Shown here: positions 45,508 through 55,348 of the stretch, piece by piece | Position numbering within the stretch: the stretch's first letter is position 1 | Layout of the letters: the number at the start of each line of letters is the position of its first letter | Assembly (NCBI GenBank): GCA_029204045.2 | Contig: CM055074.1 | Coordinates: forward strand, 14,187,164-14,251,163 | From: Tillandsia leiboldiana | Lineage: Eukaryota > Streptophyta > Magnoliopsida > Poales > Bromeliaceae | DNA length: 64,000 bases | Direction of reading: 5' to 3' | The notes under the pieces: generated by a model | What the model saw: only the letters and a program-made list of their open reading frames with translations | Databases searched by the model: none | Told to the model about the DNA's origin: nothing | Position numbers and translations under genes: made by a program

Positions 45508-45622
45508 ACAAAAGGAGTTTGATTTCTTTTTACTTCAATCTTTTGTTCCAAAGTTTCCAGAGCTTCTCTCTCTAGAATTCATCCGTCTTGGAAGCTTTCA
45601 AACTCAAGTTCTTCGATTCTAA

Positions 45623-46006
45623 GTAAGTTTTATTGATCAAAATCTCGGTTTTTCACAGTTTTTCATATTCTTCCTCAAAACGTGATGAAATTTCTGTATC
45701 TTTTTCGTTTATGGATGGTTTTTGATCAAATTTTTTTTGAAATAAGAACTCTGGGTATATTAGTTTTGATTATATGCTAGGTATTCTCATGATAAACGGA
45801 TTTTTGGCCTTCGATTCCAAAAATTTCGGTTTTAGGGCATATAATGGGAATTTTCCAAAATCATGCGATTGATCTTCCTTTAAAATTCTTTTTGCAAAAC
45901 TAATTTGATTCTTAGTCTCTCTACACGATTATGATTGTTTGGGTACAATTTTTTAAATTTTTGAAAATTAACAATTTTTGTCGTGTTCTTGAGTTGTTGC
46001 CCACAG
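45623..46006 (+). other. Predicted 384-bp 5' UTR intron of the accessory ORF (copy F)
   Basis: Donor TCTAA|GTAAGT and acceptor GCCCACAG|GA. The interior is T-rich, as in plant introns. The ATG at 46037 follows after 30 nt. The open frame that extends upstream to 45983 would run back into the intron, so I chose 46037, which aligns with the starts in A and D. Confidence 0.62.
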
Positions 46007-46036
46007 GACCTTATTTCTTACAAAGAACTTGTAGCA

Positions 46037-46867
46037 ATGGTGATCACCTGGATCATTTTTCTTCTGGCTGCTATGGTTCATACAAGAGATACTATCAAGC
46101 CCAAGAAAGCTAAGAAAGCGAAGAAAACAAAGGATGATTCCGATACGGAATCTGAAACGGAATCGATCGATTGGGATGAGCTTCAAGTTGAAGCAACTAC
46201 TCCCACTGCTTCGAAAGGGAAAGCCCCTGCAGAGACATCAAAGGCAAAGGCTCCGCCCACTGCTGCTGAAAATGGAAAAGCACCAATGATCTCTTCATCC
46301 ATCTCCTTAAAAAGAAAAAGACTTGCTCGACGGCTTGGACGAGCTCGGGGTATTGAAATAAATGAACCATGCCAAGAGGAAACAAAGAATATCCCTCAAA
46401 CTGAAACTGAATCTGAAGACGAAGAAGATTGGGACACATTTCTTAATGAAGTACAACAAGGTATTGATGAAGAAAATAAGTTTTACCTAAAGAACAAGAA
46501 GCTGATGAAGTCTTCCTCAACGATTAAGCAGTACACAAGGAAAAAGAATTCGCCAAGCAATGGAATTCAAATCAATGAACCTCTTGACAATTCACATTCT
46601 CTGCCAAGAAGATCTCCTCGGAATGAAGGTCAGACTGCTCCGTCAGCTGTCACACAACGTTCTTCAACTTCCAGAAGAATCGACCAAAACGCAAACTTAG
46701 TGTCTTCCATCAATCAAGAACAAGATAAACTGGCTCTGAAACTCAGAAAAATGTCCACGGACATACATAAGATGAAACAAGAATGTTCTACGATTTCGGG
46801 AATGCTTAAAGGAATTTTGAACAAACTGAGATGTAGTGCCTCTGATGAATCAGACTCAGATGATTGA
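46037..46867 (+). CDS. Accessory 'env-like' protein of Copia F, 276 aa, variant without the central domain
   Basis: It starts with a hydrophobic stretch (ITWIIFLLAAMVH), then Lys-rich and acidic segments (IDWDEL) and the basic cluster KRKRLARRLGRARG, all as in A and D. The conserved domain of about 230 residues is absent. In its place is a polar, charged region of about 110 residues (SEDEEDWDTF ... PRRSPRNEGQ). The C-terminus has a predicted coiled coil and an acidic end (SASDESDSDD) like the other copies. The frame is intact. Its function is unknown. The basic cluster suggests nuclear localisation, and the N-terminus could alternatively anchor it in a membrane. Confidence 0.75.
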   Translation: MVITWIIFLLAAMVHTRDTIKPKKAKKAKKTKDDSDTESETESIDWDELQVEATTPTASKGKAPAETSKAKAPPTAAENGKAPMISSSISLKRKRLARRLGRARGIEINEPCQEETKNIPQTETESEDEEDWDTFLNEVQQGIDEENKFYLKNKKLMKSSSTIKQYTRKKNSPSNGIQINEPLDNSHSLPRRSPRNEGQTAPSAVTQRSSTSRRIDQNANLVSSINQEQDKLALKLRKMSTDIHKMKQECSTISGMLKGILNKLRCSASDESDSDD

Positions 46868-47606
46868 TTTGTGCTCAAATTTTTCTTTTTCTTGTGCAGA
46901 TTTTTAATCTTTTCTTGTGCAGGTTTTAAGTTTTAGTTTTTAGTTTTAATTCTCACACTTTTGGTTCTTGAACTTGTTAACTTTTCTCTCCATTTTGGTA
47001 ATTTTGGCTAAAGTTTGTGACAAAAAGGGGGAGAGAATATTAGAACAGTTGAACAATGAAACTATGATCGATTGTCCAGTTGTGAACCATGACAATGAAA
47101 CTATGATCGATTGTCCAGTTGTGAACCATGAAGGTAAGTAGAACTTCAATTTTTGGTTTTCGGTTCTCATTTGTGATTACATGCATGCCTCGACTAACTA
47201 TTCGATTAACTATTTGGGCATGTAATATAACTAACAAGTTGATGTTCACTAACAATTCTGTGACATTTGGATTTTGATTGCATAGAAGATATGTTGGTTT
47301 TTAACTATGATCCAATTACATATCTGAATGTATAAATGTCATGGTAAGTATAAATGAGTATAAACTTCATCTCTGTGTGTGGTTTTTGAATGACATAAAA
47401 TTCTTGAGGTATCTAACGATTTCTTTTGTCAAGAATGATTTCTTTTGCAGAGAGTACAGATGTCTAAGTCTAGAGTCTGTTTTAGGAGTTTAACTCATGT
47501 ATCTATCTTTATTTGGATCTCATTGTAAATTTTTGTAGTATGGTGATAGCAACAAAAATATCTTTTTGAATTTTCTTGAGTGGATTTGTGTTTTGTCACG
47601 AAACCG
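46868..47606 (+). other. 3' untranslated stretch of Copia F
   Basis: Non-coding. It holds an internal PPT-like tract ACAAAAAGGGGGAGAG (47020-47035), a 39-bp tandem duplication (47053-47130), and text collinear with A and D up to the PPT. Confidence 0.7.
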
Positions 47607-47620
47607 CCAAAGTGGGAGAT
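47607..47620 (+). other. Polypurine tract of Copia F
   Basis: GCCAAAGTGGGAGA lies next to the 3' LTR. Compared with A and D (AAAGGGGGAGA) one G is replaced by T. Confidence 0.8.
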
Positions 47621-48939
47621 TGTTACGGAATTTAAGTTGGCGTATTTCGTGAATTCGGTTAAGTCTTGAAGATTGAAGGTAAAGAAGGTTGGATCATATA
47701 ACTCAATCTCAAGAAAGAAGAATTCAAAAGGATCAGATATGTTTAACTATTTATCTTTGGTGATCCGAATACTTCTTATAGTGTAGAAACACTTGGATGA
47801 ATTTTTATTTGCATAAAAATCAAAAACTGGACATGGGACATGTTCAGGATCCGGATCAGATATTCCAATCCGGATCCCGAAGGGTGTTAGTTCATATTCA
47901 ACTGCAATCCGGATCGTAGCCTTCCTTGATCCGGATCCCGAACACTGGTTTTTACCAAAATATATGAACGATCCGGATCAGGCATTTCAATCCGGATCCC
48001 GAACATTGGTGTTTGGTGAATTGTATGAACGATCCGAATCAGGCACTTCGATCCGGATCCCGAACCTTTGTTTTTCTGGAAACTGTCTGTCTCGTTACTG
48101 CAATCCGGATCGCCGAAATCCGATCCGGATCGTCGTCCTGAAAAATTACAGAAAAGGTTAGTTTTTGATTCTTATCTTTTTCCAATGGTTTCTAACCTAT
48201 AAATAGACCCTACGATTCATTTTTTAGGGTAATCCAAAATACGGTCAAAAATAGAAAAATCCACAGATAGAGAAGAAAGGAAATACTAGATCTAATTCTA
48301 TGTTTCTTCATCTATTCTATTGATTTGATTCTAGGTTTTCCAAACTCATATTTTGAGTAGAATCAAATTAATGAATACTTAGATGGTATTTCCGATCTAT
48401 TTCTAATCTAAGTATTCGGCGGATCATCACCACCCAAAAACAACGATTTATCCCAAATCGGCGCGTGGAGTCGCGTGGCCTTGTGGATTCAAGGTGCAAC
48501 CGCTCTCGTGGATTCGGAGCGAGGTACGTTCGTGGATTCGAAGCGTGCTACTGGGTGAAGACCGTGGATTCGGTCGGACGTCGTGGAGTCGACGTTGGAC
48601 GTCGTGGATTCGGCGTTGGACGCAGATCGTGGATTCGAGAAGCGTTGCGGAGCGAGCGGAGAAGATCAACTAGGAGCGTATGGAAAAAGGTTGAGTCGTC
48701 TGTGAGTACGGTATATCACCTTTGTACGTGTTATAATTCTTGTGGATTTCACCGTGTTATCGGTCCCGTGGTTTTTTACTCCGGTTTGGAGTTTTCCACG
48801 TAAAAATCTCTGCGTGTTATTTATTTTTCCGCATTGGGTTTTATATCGCAAAGATTTTTGAGTGTTTATTGTTTACACCTATTAACCCCCCTCTAGGTAT
48901 TTTTTCCCTTATTTAGATCCAATTATACATAACCCAACA
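47621..48939 (+). mobile_element. 3' LTR of Copia F, 1319 bp
   Basis: Same ends and motifs as the 5' LTR. One ATCCGGAT unit has decayed to ATCCGAAT near 48034. Confidence 0.95.
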
Positions 48940-49019
48940 ATCTCTGATGGCCCGGACTGCTCCGGTACCTCCGAAGGTGTAGGAGTACCCCGGGTAGGGA
49001 TCTGCCGCCTAGGAGGCAT
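48940..49019 (-). pseudogene. gag: Tekay gag N-terminus, first 25 or so codons, separated by Copia F
   Basis: The ATG at 49017-49019 starts MPPRRQIPTRGTPTPSEVPE. It matches the fragment at 6885-7046 and continues, after F is removed, at 38561 (ISELRAMVAQLAES). Confidence 0.88.
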
Positions 49020-49296
49020 CCTGCCACACAAGAAACCACGGGTCAGTAAAAAAACCACTCTCGACCCAATCCAGCGAAAGTCATGGACATCCCCCTATTT
49101 CTGTAACCTTATGTTGTCTGCAGCCAACATAATAGTCTACCAGAAATAGGATATGCCAGTCCCTCTCCACTCACAGGAAGAGTTTAATAATAATAAATTA
49201 CCGACTTTCGCAAAACATCACGTCACTCACGCCCTGCCTTCCTAAGGTCTGCCAAAAAGCCTAGGATTTCCTAAGTCCCAACTGACCTATCCCTAA

Positions 49297-49308
49297 GCTC
49301 TGATACCA
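49297..49308 (-). other. Primer-binding site, first Tekay unit
   Basis: TGGTATCAGAGC on the element strand, 8 nt from the LTR edge at 49317. Confidence 0.85.
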
Positions 49309-49316
49309 ACCTAATC

Positions 49317-52300
49317 TGTCACGCCCCGGGTGTACACCAGAACCCGGGCTTGTCCACAGATCCGCCGTGCACACGGTATTTCCCGTGTACACGAAGCGCT
49401 GGTAACCTGCTCAGATATAAATGAAATAATAAAGGAGCATAAAAACAGAGCTAAACTAAAAACTAGTACATCTCAGACAAATGCTGGAAATAAAAGTACA
49501 ATAAACTCTCATAAATATACATGTGTCTCTCCCAGCTCACGAAATAAATACAACCAGCTGGCCGCAGCCAGACCCAAAATAAAAGAAAATACAACCGTCC
49601 GAGTGTACAGGGGATACATCAAAACTACTAAACTCGAGCTCGGGGTAGTAGCTATCTAATCGGCGATCCTCTTACCTCGATCCTGGGCAGAGGGTCCCGC
49701 AGCTCCAACAGAGGACTCTGCAAAACAAAGGGGAAAGAAAAAGGGAAAATAGTGGGGGGGTGAGAACTACTATAAAAACAGTAACCTCCCCTAGTGGGTA
49801 GACCTCAAACTCAGACATGCCCACTAGGACTACCAGAGGCGAAAATAAAACAAAGGTGGTAAGCTATAAGTAAATCTACTGATGATAAAGCTACCACTAA
49901 TATGCCTCTAAAATGGCCAGCTAAAAGAATAGCTAAATGTATGCATCAGAATGTCAAAGCCTGACTGACCAAACCCAATCAATACACCAGTAAACACTGG
50001 TACTGCCTGCTCTGCTGTCAACTCAAGAACCCAGTATCTGATCGGCACACGGCACGATCCTCAAAGTATCCAATCGACCGGCACACGGCTCGGCCCTAAG
50101 CCTACTCCGGAGTGGCACTCGAGGGGAGCGACCCACACGAGTAAAGTATGTAACCATAAGTATCTGATATAGCAGGACTGGATCAAGACTCTAGCAAGTG
50201 GGTAAGACCATCCACTAAGGAAACCCGATCCCTCACCTCCAATCTGATGCAATAATAATAATAGTAATAATCCGGTCGACCGCCCACAGTCCGCGGTTGC
50301 CGCAATACCCAACCATCGATCCCCTAAGACCAGACAACAGGAGAAAGAATAAAAAGCATGGTTTCTCCTAAGTCAATTCCAGCATGTTTGTGTAGCAGAA
50401 AAAGGTGGCCTAGCTAGATGACCATACAACCATGCAAAGTCCTTTACTTGATAAGGCAATTTCAAGTACTCTAACTTTTACAAAACTAAGTGCATAGAAC
50501 CTCTAATGTACATGTTGCATAAATAGAAACTCACTAACAAGTAATCTTTTCAAAATATGAACTCTAACCACATACCCAAACCTTCTCTTATACATACAAC
50601 ATGATATGGATTTAGCATGATTTTCAAGTGTTTAAACTACACATTTAAAGTAAGGAAACACAACTTACTAACATTTAGTTCTCTAACAATGCAAATAGTA
50701 ACAATGAATCCATGATCTCATACAAGCATGCTAGGTCCATTTCCCAATTCTAACTAGCAACATGGTCAAGCACCACTCTAATATGCCTAGTGACACGTCA
50801 AAAGTAGGAGGTTTACAACGACACCCACCTCGAGCGCTAAATCCCTGTCCAAAGGAGAATCCCACGCTCGGTCCACACAGTCACCACAACACTGCACACT
50901 ATATCCCAAAAGAACAAACATAATTTAAACATACAAAGTTCACAAAATCTGTCCACCATTACCACAGTCCAGAGTTTCTCAATTTTCACCTGCGAAACTA
51001 CCGGGAAAATTCTAAGAAAAATACTATCACGATCCTCGCGACGAACCCGTCGTAACGAGTACCTGCACGCTCAAAACCGAGTTTCCTACGCTGAGATAAA
51101 AATTCGGCAAGGGGAACACCCCAATACAAACTGTACAAAATTTCCGTGTCAAAGAACTACAGTGAAAGGAGATTTTCACCTTCGAGAGAAATCCAGAAAA
51201 ATCTGAGAAAAATCCAGGAGATTCCTTGCGAAATGTAGATGAAAAATGCCTTTTGAATCGCCTCGATCCGACATCTGTGCGAAAAGATACGGCTATAACA
51301 CCGCAGCGCTGTCCAAAAATCCGCGAAGGAAAAATGGGTCAAATGGAAGCTCGGAAAAATCCAAGGTCAGCACGGAAATCGAGGAAACTCGAAACACAGA
51401 AGTTGGAGTCCTACCTGTCGAGAGTCCGATGGCGCAAGAATCATCGGAAAAGGAGGTCTGGGTGAGTCGGAGGAGCCCAAACACTGAGAAGGAGAATGAG
51501 CGTTGCGCCGGGCCGTAAAATCGCGAACCTCAGGATGCGTGCCTCCAAAAATCCTAGGGTTCCACCAGAGAACAGAGAACAGAGTGAAGAAGAAATCTCA
51601 TAAAGGTTTCTCTGTGAAATGAAGCCCAGAAAAAGAGTAAAAGGCCTCCAAAGCCCCCTATTTATAGGCCCAGCCCAAAGCCATGACCAACCGGATTTCG
51701 GGCGCAACAATTCGAGCGCCCGAATCCGTTTGGTCGCACGAACGCCCGTCCGACCAGTGCACGGAAGTTCCTGCGCATGCCACGTACCCCCACAAACAGC
51801 GGACAGCGAAAAGGGCGACTGGGAACGCGCCGCGTGGCCACCACTTGGTCAAAGTGGTAGGTACGGTCCGCCACTCGCGGGCCGACGCGTGGCGGTACTC
51901 GAGCGCGGCCGACAGCGCGCCTGGCGCCTCTGCGCGCACGCGCCCCGAGGCTTCCTGCGCACTGCGTGGACCGTGCCCCCGTGAGCCAGCCAGTCGCATG
52001 CCTCCACGTAGCATACACCCGGTCCACCGAAGCCGCAGAAAAAATTCCCTGGACCGCGCTGCTTGCGCCCGCCATTCCGGGCGCACCACGTGGCCCGCCA
52101 AAGGTCCATACACCCGCCGCGCAACCCCGTGGACCGAGCTGCGTGGGCCGGGCAATAACAGGCCGCCACGTGGCTCCAGGCCGGTCCACGGTCTCCCCCC
52201 ATGCACCGAATTGACCCGAAAACTTCCGGAAGCCCATTTTTGGTCGTCCGGACTCCAAATTTAACAAGCAAATAGCCGTTTTCAAGCGTTTTTCCGCGCT

Positions 52301-52501
52301 GAATCCAAATCCAACCTCTGTTTGGCCCAAATCATTTTCTAAACTTCGGCAAATACAGCCGAAGGCCAAATCAGCTACAAATGTCTCACAGGGTCCATCT
52401 GTGGCATCCCTTTGATGCACCATGGGCCAGACACACCAATGCTAGGTGTTACACATAGTGGATTCATCGAAAAGTGGCATGGGGAAAACTAGAACACTAC
52501 A
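49317..52501 (-). mobile_element. Tekay 5' LTR, 3185 bp
   Basis: Element-strand ends TGTAGTGTTCTAG and GGGGCGTGACA, TATA box at about 51658-51667. It matches 7344-10590 throughout. Its outer edge meets LTR-H at 52502. No matching target duplication can be found because the other end of the tandem is deleted. Confidence 0.9.
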
Positions 52502-53084
52502 AGTTCAACACCAGTCTAGTCTAGCGGGAGTTCGGGATCGGCCTACATTCGGGGGGCTCGTTCGACTGACTTCGAGGTGGGTTTTTATTTTGAGAATTAG
52601 CGTCGGGCTTCCGGCGGTTGCAACTACTTCTGATTTTACGTTTAACTGTGCTAACGTGGATAGTAGTTATGGTCCTTGCTATTGAGTTATACTTTGTATA
52701 TTTGGTGATCTTTATGGTTCATTACTATCGGTTTTATCTGGTGTACTTGGTTACTATGCTCAAGGCTGCAGCACGCGCACCCGCGGTTTGGCCACCGCAA
52801 AGGGTGCGCTTTTCCGGAAAAGTGGTCTATGACCCGTGTACACCCACGAGGTGACGTAGTGGGGCCCCCGTAGTTGTGGGGTTTTGAGGCGCCAAGGTGT
52901 GAGCGGTGCGACCCGTCGACGTAGATGCTCGACGTGGTCAGGTTTTGCAGGTGTTCGTGTCTCTCGTTCCCTCGTGGGAGGGTGGTTGCTCCGGATCGTC
53001 TGACGCTCACCCTTGTTTGCAGTCTGAAAAACAAATCCCTTTTCGTTGATTGTTTCCGCTGAATGAAACCCCTGGGGCGTGACA
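52502..53084 (+). mobile_element. Chimeric LTR-H, right part
   Basis: It resumes at AGTTCAACACCAG, homologous to 57942, and ends GGGGCGTGACA, followed by a PBS. It carries the acceptor-like CCTTGTTTGCAG near 53012-53023. Confidence 0.75.
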
Positions 53085-53207
53085 GATTAAGATGGTATCA
53101 GAGGCTTTCTTTAATCACAACAGTTTGTGCCCGACATCCACAAATATACCTCACTTAGCTACTAATGAATGAAATGAATGGCATAGAAGCGTAGAACGCG
53201 AGTGATC

Positions 53208-53230
53208 GGGGGGGGGGGGGGGGGGGGGGG
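53208..53230. repeat. Poly-G tract, 23 nt
   Basis: An uninterrupted G run. The same site in unit 2 (58648-58657) has 10 G. Confidence 0.95.
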
Positions 53231-54894
53231 AAGTATAGGTCCCTTTTCTCGATAGTTGGTTGAGTGCTATGCTAGCGGAGGCTAGAGCTGACTTGTGTGG
53301 TGTGTGTGTACGGGTTAAGTTTTGTTCCCGGTTTAGCTCAGTTGTCGTGCTTGTGTAGTCGTGTTGTTTTGGAGGCTGGCTGCCACCGGGGTCGGGATGG
53401 TTGGTAGGGATCAATGGGTTAAGCAACCAGCAGGGGACACGGTGTGCCTGCTGACGGCGTTCATGCACTTGGTGCGGCTGTTAACATAGCAGATCGTTGC
53501 GCCAGCTTTTGTTTCCGAATCCCTTCCTCTCTCGACGTTCTGGTAGTCGTTAGTAGCGGCGACTGGTGGTAGAGTAATCCGCCGGTATTTGTTAGTGAGT
53601 CGGCCGTTTTGTCAGTCGTGAGTAACTGGGTAGCCTCTTGTCCAAATTGTACCTTCTTGGTCTACTGGTTTTAGGTTACAGCAGATAGTCGACCGATTCT
53701 TTTGCATTTTGGACAAGGTATGGGTGGGAATGAGGATTCTTCCCCTACGGTTGTTACCCATAGTTCGGCTTTTGCTGTAGACACTACGATGGGGGTAGAA
53801 AAAGTCGAGATGGGGTCTTGGGGTTCTCCTTTGAGTTGAGAAAGGAGACCCCCGGGGCTAGCAAATCTTGTTCGTTTGGGCTCGATTTTTGAGTTGAGAA
53901 AGTCCTGCCACATGGCGCTCTGGCATTGGTCGCTCTCGGCTAGGATGCCCTGCATGCAACTTTTTCTATGGGGTAGGCCTTGTGGCAGGACTTAGAGCTG
54001 AAATCTAGCTTTAGTTTTGTCCGTCGCCTCGGTAGAACGGGCAGTCGGAACGGACAATCCGGGATGGTGGTTGTGCTCCGAGCTAGTGGCCCGTGTTGGT
54101 GACGGGTGGAAGTAGTCCGCGTGGTAACGGGTGGGTTCGTCGTTTTCAAAGGCTTGTAGGCATTGACACGGCTGGTTTGGTTGGCACAACTTGGAGTTCG
54201 TGAGGGTATTAGTATGGTTTCTTCCCCTCTTTTGTTGTCGGGTTAGTTTGGGCATTCAAGGGCCGTCGGTCCGGGTTTGGTGGTAGGACCGGGGTACCTC
54301 GACGCATCGCGAGACTTTGGTTGCTGACTGCTCAACACCGTCAGAGGTGGTCCGCGAACCAGTGGCGTCATAACAGGGAACTCCAAGTCGAGGAACATGC
54401 TTACTCATATTAGTTTCGATCAAGAGGGACGGAACGGTAGGGTTGCCGGGTGGGTCGAGCCCGTCGTCTGTCTGAAATCTTAGGGCGGTTCAGTCCGGTA
54501 GTTTTTCGTTCAGGGTTACCACCGAGTTTCGCCAAGAGATATATGACATTTCGCGTGTCATCGCTTCGGGGATGGATTATTGAGCGCCCCAACGGTGTTC
54601 GTGGGTGTGATGATCAAAGTTTCCAGACCCTTCTTGGGTCAACTTGCGCACGAACGAGGAGCGTCTTCGGGTGACCTTACAGACTCTCAGGGACAAGAGA
54701 GGGTGGGCCAAACTCCAAAGGTGTGAGTTTGGGCATCGCGGGGTGAGCTTTTGGGAGGGCCAAACGTCCGGAGAGCTGCGAAGAACGCAAGGTTAGGCTA
54801 TCACAGGCACCCATGCATGCACTACCGACACCGGGTGAGGATTTTGAGGTGTGGTAATGCATCGCGGAACGGACTGGGTGTTGTGCTGAGGCAA

Positions 54895-54895
<1 letters not shown>

Positions 54896-54927
<32 letters not shown>
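54896..54927. repeat. Poly-G tract, 32 nt
   Basis: An uninterrupted G run. The same site in unit 2 (60603-60621) is 5 G, A, 13 G. Confidence 0.95.
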
Positions 54928-54928
<1 letters not shown>

Positions 54929-55348
54929 AGAGTTAAGGCCTCTACGACCAAGCAACTCAAGGAAACGATGCGTCCAATCAAGATCACTCTGGGAAGACAA
55001 GTGGAGCAGTCGATGCCTGTAGCGGTAAGGGTCAGACGGGAGACATACCGGTAACCGCGATTACGCAGCTGGACGGATCAACAGCAGACTTTTGGTGGCG
55101 TAAATTGACAAGGGATGTAGCACAACTCGTGGCTCGCTTTTGGGGTTGGTCATCGAATAAAGGCCGAACATCAGCGCCCGGCGGGGAAAACTGCAATCTC
55201 TCCTAGTGCCAGCGAGAAATGAGAAGATCACGAGGGGCGCAAGGCCAATGGGAAGCGCAAGTCGGACATGTTTGGCCGCTTTCCCCATTTATTGGATTCC
55301 TGGCGTATTTAAGTTTCGGGGACGAAACTTCTTTTAAGGTGTGAGTGA

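Larger units (their letters stand above)
38562..48939 (+). mobile_element. SIRE-type Copia element F, complete, inserted near the start of Tekay gag
   Basis: The target-site duplication ATCTC lies at 38557-38561 and 48940-48944. Both LTRs are 1319 bp (38562-39880 and 47621-48939), with about 20 differences by eye. It carries the same deletion of protease and integrase N-terminus as A, and a variant accessory ORF. Its orientation is opposite to A and D. Confidence 0.97.
6795..52501 (-). mobile_element. Tekay-type chromovirus (Ty3-Gypsy), tandem and truncated, host of elements A, D and F
   Basis: Reading leftwards on the - strand: 5' LTR 49317-52501, PBS, gag start 48940-49019, gag/PR 36836-38561, RT/RH/IN 22501-24723, IN end plus chromodomain 10638-11456, PPT, LTR 7344-10590. 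A second PBS and gag start follow at 6795-7343. Removing A and D restores a continuous reading frame at both junctions. The right end (ACTACA) abuts LTR-H sequence. The left end is truncated inside gag and meets LTR-H through the shared pentamer CGACG (6795-6799). About 544 bp of LTR-H, compared with 57398-57941, is missing at this insertion. Confidence 0.85.
53085..55348 (+). mobile_element. LARD-like internal region, unit 1, 2264 bp, non-coding
   Basis: It begins GATTAAGA, then the PBS TGGTATCAGAGGC (53093-53105), and ends GTTTCGGGGACGAAAC...AAGGTGTGAGTGA before the next LTR. No gag or pol motif appears in any frame. The ORFs of 60-180 codons are not conserved as domains. It has two long poly-G tracts. 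Compared with unit 2 it lacks about 250 bp near 53900. Confidence 0.75.

Noticed and set aside
45983..46036. Start of the F accessory ORF at 45983
   Set aside because: This extension lies partly within the predicted intron and is not shared by A and D. The ATG at 46037 aligns in all three copies.
54677..55000. Proline-rich ORF
   Set aside because: The proline run is only the poly-G tract read on the - strand.
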